Below are positions 1-6,545 of a stretch of DNA of 7,850 nt, one piece after another. The position numbers and the translations under genes were made by a program. How positions within the stretch are numbered: the first letter of the stretch is position 1; every line of letters begins with the position of its first letter. The stretch comes from Planctomycetota bacterium (GTDB lineage: Bacteria > Planctomycetota > UBA1135 > UBA2386). The stretch lies in assembly GCA_947455805.1 (NCBI GenBank), contig CANGSN010000125.1, positions 1 to 7,850 on the forward strand, given 5' to 3'. Under the pieces are notes generated by a model that saw only the letters and a program-made list of their open reading frames with translations, searched no databases and was not told where the DNA came from.

Positions 1-5
1 GGGGA

Positions 6-44
6 CGCTGAGCCAGGTCGCCCGGCAGGCGAGCTGGCTCAGCG
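6..44 (-). terminator. Strong hairpin over the stop codon of the secreted-protein gene; probable terminator
   Basis: An 11-base arm at 6-16 (CGCTGAGCCAG) is perfectly complementary to 34-44. Inside it lies one G/G mismatch (17/33), then a 5-bp inner stem (18-22 with 28-32) and a 5-base loop (23-27). The structure includes the TGA stop of the minus-strand gene (complement of 39-41). It sits where an intrinsic terminator would be, and as an inverted repeat it could act on both strands. No T-run follows it in the minus-strand direction (the next bases are TCCCC), so it is not a canonical rho-independent terminator. It may instead protect the mRNA 3' end. Confidence 0.5.
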
Positions 45-1640
45 CACCGCGACCAGGATCTTCAGGCCGTTGCTCAGCGCGAACGCCGAGAACAGCGGGC
101 CGCCCGGCTGCACTTCGACCGCCTGCCAGTCGAGCGTGACGCCTTCGAGGCTCGGCGACGCCGGCAGCGGGAACGCCGCCAGCGCCTGGCCGGTGCCGTC
201 GGCGAGGTAGCCGCCGTGCAGCGCGGCGCTGCCGTCGACGTAGGCCGTGCAGCCGTTGCCGAGGTCGACCGCGCTGTTGCTGCCGTTGGCCGCGAACAGC
301 ACCACCGCAGCGTTCGGCTGCGTGCCGAGCAAGAAGCCGAAGCCCGGGCTCGGCAGCACCGGCAGGCCGTTGGCGGTCAGCGTCGGCGCGGGCGCGCCGC
401 AGCCGGCACCGAGCGCCGTGGTGGCGGCGAGGCCGGCCGGCACCTGCGTGGCGACGTTCACCGCCAATGCACCGGGGCCGATCAGCGCCTGGTCGATCGT
501 CACCGGGCCGTTCGCCGGCGGGCGATCGCAGTCGAAGCCGAAGTTGAAGATCGTGTTCCACAGCAGCGGGTTGGTGCCCGGCGCCTGGAACACCAGCTCG
601 GCGCCCTGCCGGGTCGCCGTCCAGTCGTTCAGCGGGTTCTGGTCGACGTCGCGGAAGGTCAGGTTGGTGACCGACGAGGTCGGGTTGACCGGCAGGCGCA
701 GCGTGGCACCGCCGCGGTTGTTGTCGAAGTTCTGGACCGCGTACTCGTAGTGCCACTGGCCACCGCCGAGGTCGGTGACCACGACGCCGACGACGAAGTG
801 GCCGTCGTCGTCGCCGTTGCGGCCGTTGGTCACGGTCGCCCCGGTCCAGCGGTTCAGCACGCTGCCGTTGACCAGCGCCGTCGGGTTGGTGAACGACCAC
901 GTCGAGCCGTTCCACGCCGGCACGAACTCGCGGCTGCCGACGTTGTCGAAGTGCAGGTCGCCGTCCTCGCCGCGCACGAGGATGTGGCAGCACATGTAGT
1001 AGGTGCCGCCGGCCAGCAGGTCCTGTTCGCGCAGCGTCACGCGGTTCTTGACCGGATCGGTCGAGAAACCGCCCGACGTCGACGTCAGGCTGCGCACGCC
1101 GTCGGTGTTCGCCGGTGCGCCGACGTCGGGGTCGCCGCGGTCGAAGTAGGAGCCGACCGGGTTCCAGACGCCGGTCCACGGGTCGATCTCGCCGCTCGGC
1201 GCGAGGTAGAAGCGGTTGGCGTTGGTGCCAGCGCCGTAGACGTCGGTGCAGTTGACGCGCAGGCCGGTGCCGGTCGTCTGGCAGGTGCCGCCGCAGGTGC
1301 TCGCCGAGTTGGCCGCCGCGAACGCGTGCTTCACGTAGGTGGTGGCGTTGTCGGTGATCTGCTCCATGCGGCCGTTCTGCTGCCGCACGACCATCATCGC
1401 GAACATCGGGTGGTTCGGGTTCATCGGCGCCGACCACTGGATCGGCACCGTGCCCGGGTTGCACATCGAGTACGACCAGGCCATGGCGATCTCGCCGTTC
1501 GGGTGGGCGGCGCCGCGGCGGCCGAAGTAGCTCGGGCTGGCGTTGTTGGTCAGGCGACCGTCGATGCCGAGGATGGTGCCGGTCTGCGCCGCGAGCGAGC
1601 TCGCGAGCGCCAGCAACAGCAGGGACGAGTGGAGTTGCAT
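39..1640 (-). CDS. Secreted cysteine-rich protein of unknown function with a planctomycete-type C-terminal domain
   Basis: The protein has 533 residues; I do not recognise a named family for its main part. The start is the ATG complementary to 1638-1640, because it opens a clean signal peptide: MQLHSS, a hydrophobic stretch LLLLALASSLA (residues 7-17), then probable cleavage at AAQ-T (about residues 18-20). The open frame continues upstream but that extension is arginine/histidine-rich, antisense to the next gene, and implausible. The mature protein is rich in Gly, Asn, Thr and Trp, with cysteines at 60, 116, 120, 131, 217, 218, 371, 414 and 464, fitting an exported disulfide-bonded beta-rich protein. 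Residues about 409-533 form a separate domain (LGAGC, PSPGFGF, LGNGC, then QPGG and SNGLKI) resembling a tail common on exported proteins of marine planctomycetes; I infer a surface-sorting or adhesion role. No catalytic motif was found. There is no Shine-Dalgarno: the upstream bases are C-rich on this strand. It is transcribed divergently from the operon starting at 1770. Confidence 0.85.
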   Translation of the reverse strand: MQLHSSLLLLALASSLAAQTGTILGIDGRLTNNASPSYFGRRGAAHPNGEIAMAWSYSMCNPGTVPIQWSAPMNPNHPMFAMMVVRQQNGRMEQITDNATTYVKHAFAAANSASTCGGTCQTTGTGLRVNCTDVYGAGTNANRFYLAPSGEIDPWTGVWNPVGSYFDRGDPDVGAPANTDGVRSLTSTSGGFSTDPVKNRVTLREQDLLAGGTYYMCCHILVRGEDGDLHFDNVGSREFVPAWNGSTWSFTNPTALVNGSVLNRWTGATVTNGRNGDDDGHFVVGVVVTDLGGGQWHYEYAVQNFDNNRGGATLRLPVNPTSSVTNLTFRDVDQNPLNDWTATRQGAELVFQAPGTNPLLWNTIFNFGFDCDRPPANGPVTIDQALIGPGALAVNVATQVPAGLAATTALGAGCGAPAPTLTANGLPVLPSPGFGFLLGTQPNAAVVLFAANGSNSAVDLGNGCTAYVDGSAALHGGYLADGTGQALAAFPLPASPSLEGVTLDWQAVEVQPGGPLFSAFALSNGLKILVAVR

Positions 1641-1652
1641 GGGGTTGGTTGC

Positions 1653-1678
1653 GGGGTTGGGAGGTGGGGGCGAGGGGG
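1653..1678 (+). other. G-run tract (possible G-quadruplex) in the divergent intergenic region
   Basis: Four runs of at least three G (1653-1656, 1659-1661, 1666-1670, 1674-1678) are separated by loops of 2-4 bases, meeting the usual G3+N1-7 pattern on the plus strand; another GGGG lies at 1641-1644. The tract lies 13 to 38 bases upstream of the minus-strand start codon, so that gene's leader mRNA would be C-rich. It could influence the divergent promoters or simply reflect base skew. The rest of the 129-base intergenic region (1641-1769) shows no convincing -35/-10 pair on either strand. Confidence 0.4.
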
Positions 1679-1755
1679 CAGATGCTAGCGCGCCCTCGCC
1701 GACCGTCGCCGGGCGCAGGCACGGCGCACCCTTCCTTCGTGGTCCTGGGCCGGGT

Positions 1756-1771
1756 ATGGACGCCCGTCCAT
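1756..1771. repeat. Short palindrome overlapping the start codon of the S51-like gene
   Basis: ATGGACG (1756-1762) and CGTCCAT (1765-1771) are perfect inverted arms around a 2-base centre. The right arm includes the first two bases of the ATG at 1770. The left arm contains another ATG at 1756 in a different frame. It might be a small operator or RNA hairpin at the start, but arms this short are expected by chance several times in a window of this size. Confidence 0.25.
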
Positions 1772-2705
1772 GCTGTCCGCCGCGATCCTGTTGGGCCCGC
1801 AACGCCACCTGCCGATCGTGCGCCCGGCGGTCGCGAGCCTCGTCGGCGACGACGATCGCCCGCTGGCCGTCGTCACCGCCGGCTGGGAGGAACGCGAGAA
1901 CGAGGACCAGGAGCTGCGCGACCACGTGCGGCGCCCGGTGCAGAACCTCGAGGTCTGGGCGCGCGTCGAGCGCATCTTCGAACGCGACCGCGAGCTGCTG
2001 GCGGCGATGCGCCAGCGCCACGACACGCTGCGCAAGGTGCAGGAGCTCTACCGGTTGCGGCTGCAAGGCGCGATGGACGCGACCAAGGAGCTGTTCCGCC
2101 GCGGTGGCGACGACCTGTGGCTGCACGCCGAACGCCACGACGCGCTGGTGATGCTGCAGGGCGTCGACAGCCAGCACGTCGAACGCGTGGCGCAGATCCA
2201 CCAGGAGTTCGAGCAGCGCTGGCGTCCGGGCGAGCGCGCCGCCGTGCAGCGCGAACGGCGCGAGATCAAAGCGCGGCTCGCCGACTGCGCCTGCCTGCTG
2301 GTCGCCGGCGGGCACATTGCCATGCTGCTGCACCGGCTGCGCCTGTTCGACGTGTTCGGTCTCTACGGCGACCGGCCGGTGGTCGCCTGGTCGGCCGGGG
2401 CGATGGCGCTGTGCGAGCGCATCGTGCTGTTCCACGACGCGCCGCCCCAGGGCAGCGCCCACGCCGAGGTCATGGAAGCGGGCTTCGGCCTGGTGCCGGA
2501 CCTGGTCGCGCTGCCGCACGCGAAGAAGCGGCTGCTCGCCGACGACGAACGCAACGTGCGCGTGTTCGCGCGCCGCTTCGCGCCGGCGGCCTGCGTGCTG
2601 CTCGACGACGGCAGCCGCATCGACTGGAACGGTTCGCGCTGGTCGGCGATGCCGGGCACGCGGCGCTTCAGCGAGGACGGGCTGGTCGAGGAGGTGGGCG
2701 CGTGA
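1770..2705 (+). CDS. S51/cyanophycinase-like serine hydrolase (class I glutamine-amidotransferase-like fold)
   Basis: The protein has 311 residues and no signal peptide, so it is probably cytoplasmic. It opens with a strand (AAILLGP, residues 4-10) and a second strand (PLAVVTAGW, 31-39). A long charged helical segment follows (about 40-170, many E/R/Q, possibly coiled coil). The core is then CLLVAGGH (175-181), VVAWSAGAM (204-212) and VALPH (246-250). In peptidase S51 and cyanophycinase, the nucleophilic serine sits in an SAGA elbow after a GG motif; here that would be Ser208, with His250 a plausible partner. PepE-type dipeptidases have about 230 residues, so the extra length is mainly the helical insertion. 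Expected chemistry is cleavage of an aspartyl or isopeptide-type amide bond; the real substrate is unknown. It could also be a non-peptidase relative. No Shine-Dalgarno precedes the ATG, chosen because it opens directly into the first strand. It is the first gene of the operon and overlaps the esterase gene by 4 bases. Confidence 0.72.
   Translation: MLSAAILLGPQRHLPIVRPAVASLVGDDDRPLAVVTAGWEERENEDQELRDHVRRPVQNLEVWARVERIFERDRELLAAMRQRHDTLRKVQELYRLRLQGAMDATKELFRRGGDDLWLHAERHDALVMLQGVDSQHVERVAQIHQEFEQRWRPGERAAVQRERREIKARLADCACLLVAGGHIAMLLHRLRLFDVFGLYGDRPVVAWSAGAMALCERIVLFHDAPPQGSAHAEVMEAGFGLVPDLVALPHAKKRLLADDERNVRVFARRFAPAACVLLDDGSRIDWNGSRWSAMPGTRRFSEDGLVEEVGA
2689..2695 (+). promoter_or_regulatory. 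Shine-Dalgarno site that fixes the GTG start at 2702
   Basis: AGGAGGT lies 6 bases upstream of the GTG at 2702, inside the end of the preceding gene. It is the only strong Shine-Dalgarno I see before any gene in this window. It supports an internal initiation coupled to termination at the overlapping GTGA. Confidence 0.8.
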
Positions 2706-3835
2706 GTGTCGTCGAACGCATCGAGGAGGCGGTCGCCCGCGGTCCGCACGCGCTGGCCGAACTGGTCGAGCGCACCGAGTTCCCGCACGTCGCCGGCCGC
2801 TCGGTGACGTTCCTGTTCCGCGGCGAGGCGCAGGAGGTGACGCTGAACCACTGGATCCACGGCCTGCCGGGCTCGCTGCCGTTCCGGCGGCTGCGCCACA
2901 GCGATGCCTGGGTGCTGCAGCTCGACCTGCCGCCGAAGTCGCGCATGGAGTACAAGATCGGCATCGCGCTCTACGGGCGTGGCACGCTGATCCGCGACCC
3001 GCTGAACAAGCACACCGCGCGCGATCCGTTCGGCGCCAATTCGGTGGTCTACGGCGAAGGCTACTGCCCGCCGGAGTGGAGCCTCGACGACCCCGAGGCG
3101 CGCAAGGGCACGATCGAGGACCGCCACGTCGACAGCAAGGTCTACGGCGACTGGCGGCCGATCAAGGTCTACCGGCCGGCGCGCTTCCGGCAGACGCGGC
3201 GCTACCCGCTGCTGGTCGTGCACGACGGCTTCGACTACCTGCAGTTCGCCAACCTGCAGACCATCCTCGACAACATGATCCACCGGCTCGAGATCCCGCC
3301 GGTGATCGCCATCCTGACGCAGGCCAGCGACCGCATGCGCGAGTACGCGGCCGATCCGCGGCAGGCGGACTACCTGGTCCAGGACCTGGTGCCGCAGATG
3401 GAGCAGATCCTGCCGCTGGTGCGCGAACCGTCGGCGCGCGCGGTCATGGGCGCCAGCTTCGGCGCCGTGTCGTCGCTGTCGACCGCCTGGCGGCACCCCG
3501 GCTTCTTCGGCAAGCTGCTGCTGCAGTCGGGCTCGTTCGTGTTCACCGAGATCGGCGACCACGACCGCGGCCCGGTGTTCGATCCGGTGGTCAAGTTCGT
3601 CAACGAGTTCCGCAAGGCGCCGGGCCGGCCGGCCGAGCAGGTGTTCCTCAGCTGCGGCGTCTACGAGTCGCTGATCTACTACAACCGCTCGATGGTGCCG
3701 CTGCTGCAGGAGACCGGCATGCAGGTGCGCTTCCGCGAAGCGAACGACGGCCACAACTGGGAGAACTGGCGCGATCGGCTGCGCGAAGGGCTGAGCTGGC
3801 TGTTCCCCGGGCCGCAATGGCTCGTCTACGAGTGA
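2702..3835 (+). CDS. Fes-like alpha/beta-hydrolase esterase (enterochelin esterase family, COG2382-type)
   Basis: The protein has 377 residues, no signal peptide, and is probably cytoplasmic. Residues about 30-125 look like the N-terminal early-set/immunoglobulin-like domain of Fes-type esterases (VTFLFRG at 35-41, then YKIGI). Residues about 150-370 are the alpha/beta-hydrolase domain. It has the strand LLVVHDG (170-176), the nucleophile elbow GASFG with Ser252 (250-254), a possible acid in CGVYE (Glu322) and the catalytic-type histidine in NDGHNWENW (His351). A DGH/GGH-x-W-x-x-W context around the histidine is typical of this family. Known Fes enzymes cut ester bonds of ferric enterobactin, but many relatives have other or unknown substrates. 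There are no siderophore synthesis or uptake genes here, so I would not call it Fes. The GTG start overlaps the upstream TGA (GTGA) and has a good Shine-Dalgarno at 2689-2695, so it is probably translationally coupled to the S51-like hydrolase and works with it. The GH16 gene follows after 7 bases. Confidence 0.85.
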   Translation: MSVVERIEEAVARGPHALAELVERTEFPHVAGRSVTFLFRGEAQEVTLNHWIHGLPGSLPFRRLRHSDAWVLQLDLPPKSRMEYKIGIALYGRGTLIRDPLNKHTARDPFGANSVVYGEGYCPPEWSLDDPEARKGTIEDRHVDSKVYGDWRPIKVYRPARFRQTRRYPLLVVHDGFDYLQFANLQTILDNMIHRLEIPPVIAILTQASDRMREYAADPRQADYLVQDLVPQMEQILPLVREPSARAVMGASFGAVSSLSTAWRHPGFFGKLLLQSGSFVFTEIGDHDRGPVFDPVVKFVNEFRKAPGRPAEQVFLSCGVYESLIYYNRSMVPLLQETGMQVRFREANDGHNWENWRDRLREGLSWLFPGPQWLVYE

Positions 3836-3842
3836 GCTTACG

Positions 3843-4637
3843 ATGCACGCCCGCATCGCCGTCGGCCTGCTGTCGGTCGCGCTGATCGCGGTCGGCTGTG
3901 CGACGCCGGCACCGGCGGAGCGGCTGGTGTTCGCCGACGAGTTCGACCGCGACGGCCTGCCGGACCCGGCGCGCTGGGACTACGAAGAAGGCCGCGTGCG
4001 CAACGGCGAGCTGCAGCACTACACGCGGGCGCGCGCCGCCAACGCGCGGGTCGAGAACGGCGTGCTGGTGCTGCAAGCGCACCGCGAGGCCTTCGCTGGC
4101 GCCGCCTACACCGCCGCCAGCGTGATCACCAAGGGCCGCGCCGCGTTCCGCCACGCGCGCATCGAGGTGCGCGCGAAGCTGCCGCGCGGCCGCGGCGTGT
4201 GGCCGGCGATCTGGCTGCTCGGCAGCGACTTCGAGGCGGTCGGCTGGCCGCGCTGCGGCGAGATCGACGTGATGGAGTTCGTCGGCCACGAGCCCGGCGT
4301 CGTGCACGCCAACGTGCACAGCGACGCCATGAACCACCTGCGCGGCAACGGCCGCGGCACGCGGATCCCGCTGGCCACGGCCAGCGACGCGTTCCACGTC
4401 TACGGCGTCGCCTGGGATGCGCGCACGATGGTGTTCACGCTCGACGGTGCGCCCACCTTCACCGTCGTCAACGACGGCACCGGGCCTTCGTCGTGGCCGT
4501 TCGACGGCGCCTTCTACCTGCTGCTGAACTTCGCCGTCGGCGGCAGCTGGGGCGGCCAGCAGGGCGTCGACGAGTCGGTGTTCCCGCAGCGCTTCGAGAT
4601 CGACTGGGTGCGCGTCTTCGCGCGCGACGACGGTTGA
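3843..4637 (+). CDS. GH16 family beta-glucanase (laminarinase-like) lipoprotein
   Basis: The protein has 264 residues. The N-terminus is a lipoprotein signal: a short basic start, hydrophobic VGLLSVALIAVG, and Cys19 in AVGC, a somewhat relaxed lipobox. One GH16 domain fills the rest, beginning VFADEFD (29-35) and running through RGVWPAIWLLG (117-127). The diagnostic active site is GEIDVME (139-145), with Glu140 as predicted nucleophile, Asp142 as helper and Glu145 as acid/base, in the E-x-D-x-x-E beta-bulge form of laminarinases and agarases. The ending LLLNFAVGGSW (226-236) and IDWVRVF (253-259) is also family-typical. Overall it most resembles beta-1,3-glucanases of the laminarinase subgroup, so I predict endo-hydrolysis of laminarin-like glucans at the outer surface or in the periplasm. 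There is no carbohydrate-binding module. No Shine-Dalgarno is visible. The 7-base spacing suggests co-transcription with the esterase, although compartment and substrate differ. Confidence 0.92.
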   Translation: MHARIAVGLLSVALIAVGCATPAPAERLVFADEFDRDGLPDPARWDYEEGRVRNGELQHYTRARAANARVENGVLVLQAHREAFAGAAYTAASVITKGRAAFRHARIEVRAKLPRGRGVWPAIWLLGSDFEAVGWPRCGEIDVMEFVGHEPGVVHANVHSDAMNHLRGNGRGTRIPLATASDAFHVYGVAWDARTMVFTLDGAPTFTVVNDGTGPSSWPFDGAFYLLLNFAVGGSWGGQQGVDESVFPQRFEIDWVRVFARDDG

Positions 4638-4683
4638 AGGCCGTGGTCGACGCCGCGCCGACGAACGGGCAGACTGCGGCGCC

Positions 4684-5361
4684 ATGGTCTCCTGCGGGCG
4701 TTCCCTGGTCCTGGGCTGCGTGCTCGTCGCCGCCGCGTGTTCGTCGATGACGACCGATCCCGCCCTCGCCAACGCGCCTGCCGCTTGCCGGCAGCTGCTC
4801 GTCGTGCGGGCGCACCGCGACGCGCCGACGAAGGCGCAACTGCAGGCGTGGGAGCGGCGCGACGGCAACTGGCGCGCCGCCACGCCGGTGTGGCCGGCGG
4901 TGCTCGGCCGCAGCGGCGTGGTCGCTGCTTCGCAGAAGCGCGAAGGGGACGGTGGCACACCTGCCGGCGTTCACCCGATCGGCCCGGCGTTCGGCTACGC
5001 GCCGACCGCGACGACGGGGCTCGCCTACCGGCAAGCCACCGCGCGCGACTGGTGGATCGACGATCCGGCGTCGCCTGCCTACAACACGTGGCAGACGAAC
5101 GACGGCAAGCCGGCCGTCAGCGCCGAGGCGATGCGCCGCGACGACGGCCAGTACGAGCTCGGCGCGGTGCTCGGCTGGAACGTCGACCCCGTCGTTCCCG
5201 GCCGCGGCAGCGCGATCTTCCTGCACGTGTGGAAGGGGCCCGACGAGCCGACCAGCGGTTGCGTGGCGCTCGCCCGCGAGCACGTGGTGGCGTTGCTCGC
5301 CTGGCTCGATACGGCGTCGTCGCCGTGCATGGTCGTCGTCGCCTGCGAGCCACGGCGATGA
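4684..5361 (+). CDS. YkuD-family L,D-transpeptidase lipoprotein
   Basis: The protein has 225 residues. A lipoprotein signal is present: hydrophobic LVLGCVLVAAA and Cys19 in AAAC, followed by SS. The domain shows the YkuD signatures: SQKREGDGGTPAG (83-95), close to the family's REGDGKTPAG block, and the active-site segment FLHVWKGP (179-186) through TSGCVAL (190-196). Cys193 is the predicted nucleophile and His181 the partner. Such enzymes form or exchange 3-3 peptide cross-links in peptidoglycan or attach proteins to it; the REGDG...TPAG form resembles the COG3786-type subgroup, whose members are often uncharacterised. Cys35, Cys215 and Cys221 are extra cysteines that might pair. It starts 46 bases after the GH16 gene, with no terminator-like structure between them, so it is probably the last gene of the operon. 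No Shine-Dalgarno is seen; the lipobox supports this ATG. Confidence 0.88.
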   Translation: MVSCGRSLVLGCVLVAAACSSMTTDPALANAPAACRQLLVVRAHRDAPTKAQLQAWERRDGNWRAATPVWPAVLGRSGVVAASQKREGDGGTPAGVHPIGPAFGYAPTATTGLAYRQATARDWWIDDPASPAYNTWQTNDGKPAVSAEAMRRDDGQYELGAVLGWNVDPVVPGRGSAIFLHVWKGPDEPTSGCVALAREHVVALLAWLDTASSPCMVVVACEPRR

Positions 5362-5382
5362 GTCGTGGCCAGCAGGTGCTCG

Positions 5383-6543
5383 TCACGGCCACAAGCGATC
5401 GCCGTGCAGCTCGGTGAGGAATCGTGCCACCGGCAGCACCTCGATGCCGTCGGCGGTCGTGCGCGCGCGTTCGGCCGTGCAGACCAGCACCCGCCGCCGG
5501 AGTCCCTTCAGCTCGGCGATCGCCCGCAGACCGGCGAAGTCGTCCGCCGACTCGGCGCGGCCGGCTTTGACTTCGATCGCCAGGTACTCGCGGCCGCGGC
5601 GCAGTACGAGATCGACTTCGGTCGTGCGCGCCTCGGCTGGCGACCAGTAGGCCCACTCGTCGAACAGCTCGCGATGGTGTCCGTAGGCGCGGATCACCGC
5701 GAGGATCCACCCCTCGAGCAGCGGACCGATCTCCTCGCGGGCCGGACGAACATCCACCGGTCCGCGCAGAGCGCGCGCGATGCCGGGGTCGAATACGTAG
5801 AACTTGGGGTGCTTGCGTTCGCGGACCCGCAGCTTGCCTTCGAAGGCCGGCAGCCGGAACGCCAGCAAGGTGTCCTCGAGCACGTCGAGGTAACCGAGGA
5901 CCGTCGTGCGGGACACGCCGGCATCGCGGGCGAGGCCGGCGGCGTTCAGGGTCTGGCCGTGGAAGAGGCCGGCGATCCCGAGAAAGCGGGCGAAGCCGGG
6001 TAGGTTGCGCACGGTCGCTTCGGCTTGGATCTCCTCGCGCAGGTAGAGCCTGGTGTAGGCCTGGAGGGCGTCCTTGCGCGACGGTGCCGTCCAGACGACG
6101 GGCACGGCACCTTCGGCCAGCACTCGATCGAGATCGAAGTCGGAGCCGAGTTCCGCCGGTAGGAACGGGTGCATCTCGAGGCGCAGGGCCCGACCGGCGA
6201 GCAGGTTCGCGCCGTCGCGCTTCAGCTTGCGGGCGCTGGAGCCGAGCAGGGCGAACTTCAGGCGGCGGTCCTCGATGAATCGCTGCACCTCGTTCAGCAG
6301 GTTCGGCAGCCGCTGGATTTCGTCGAGCACGACCCACGATCCGGTCGGCACCGCCCGCAGCTCGTCGGCGGGCAGGCCGGGTCGCGCCAGCAGCGACTGG
6401 TAGAGCGCTTCGTCGAGCAGGTCGAAGCGCTGCGCTTCGGGCAGCGCGCGGCGGATCCAGCTGCTCTTGCCGGTGCCACGCGGACCGAGCAGGAAGAACG
6501 ACTGGCTCGGAAGTCTGGCGATCCGCTCGTAGGCCTGGGACAT
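5383..6543 (-). CDS. AAA_14/DUF4143 family ATPase with C-terminal nuclease-like domain
   Basis: The protein has 386 residues, usual for this family. The N-terminal ATPase has Walker A GPRGTGKS (20-27), Walker B WVVLDEIQ (70-77, Asp74-Glu75) and a sensor-like segment LLGSSARKL (99-107). A winged-helix-like segment follows (about 196-226, including SRTTVLGYLDVLEDT). The C-terminal DUF4143 part holds EVDLVL (309-314) and LAIEVKAG (321-328), where Asp311, Glu324 and Lys326 match a PD-(D/E)xK nuclease-like core. These proteins are abundant, patchily distributed and of unresolved function. It is the only minus-strand gene between the operon and the ATP-grasp gene, converging on the transpeptidase gene with a 21-base gap. 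It uses codons rare in its neighbours (AGA, CTT, TTT, GTA, AAA, GGT, CGT), consistent with later acquisition. The start is the ATG complementary to 6541-6543, two bases from a 31-bp palindrome that probably controls it. No Shine-Dalgarno is present. Confidence 0.93.
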   Translation of the reverse strand: MSQAYERIARLPSQSFFLLGPRGTGKSSWIRRALPEAQRFDLLDEALYQSLLARPGLPADELRAVPTGSWVVLDEIQRLPNLLNEVQRFIEDRRLKFALLGSSARKLKRDGANLLAGRALRLEMHPFLPAELGSDFDLDRVLAEGAVPVVWTAPSRKDALQAYTRLYLREEIQAEATVRNLPGFARFLGIAGLFHGQTLNAAGLARDAGVSRTTVLGYLDVLEDTLLAFRLPAFEGKLRVRERKHPKFYVFDPGIARALRGPVDVRPAREEIGPLLEGWILAVIRAYGHHRELFDEWAYWSPAEARTTEVDLVLRRGREYLAIEVKAGRAESADDFAGLRAIAELKGLRRRVLVCTAERARTTADGIEVLPVARFLTELHGDRLWP

Positions 6544-6545
6544 GA

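Noticed and set aside
216..1688. Long plus-strand open frame (490 codons) opposite the secreted-protein gene
   Set aside because: Its product is Arg/Ala/Val/His-rich with no domain logic, typical of antisense frames in high-GC DNA. The minus-strand protein has a signal peptide and a coherent domain structure.
1641..2519. Upstream extension of the minus-strand secreted-protein frame
   Set aside because: The extension would place the signal peptide in mid-protein and runs antisense to the S51-like gene, which has recognisable motifs.
2702..3835. Naming the esterase as enterobactin esterase Fes with a siderophore role
   Set aside because: Family membership is clear, but there are no siderophore synthesis, receptor or transport genes in the window, and the family has diverse substrates.
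2363..3856. Minus-strand open frame (497 codons) opposite the S51-like and esterase genes
   Set aside because: Low-complexity Arg/Val/Asp/His composition with no motifs; the plus strand carries clear catalytic motifs.
3648..4958. Minus-strand open frame (436 codons) opposite the GH16 and transpeptidase genes
   Set aside because: It crosses the boundaries of two well-supported plus-strand genes and has only compositional repeats.
5365..5392. GTGGCC / GGCCAC inverted repeat between the convergent transpeptidase and ATPase genes
   Set aside because: Only 6-bp arms with a 16-base loop and no T-run; expected by chance in this base composition, so not called a terminator.
5383..6543. ATPase as an antiphage defence gene
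   Set aside because: The ATPase plus nuclease-like core is suggestive, but no other defence gene lies nearby and DUF4143 proteins have no settled function.
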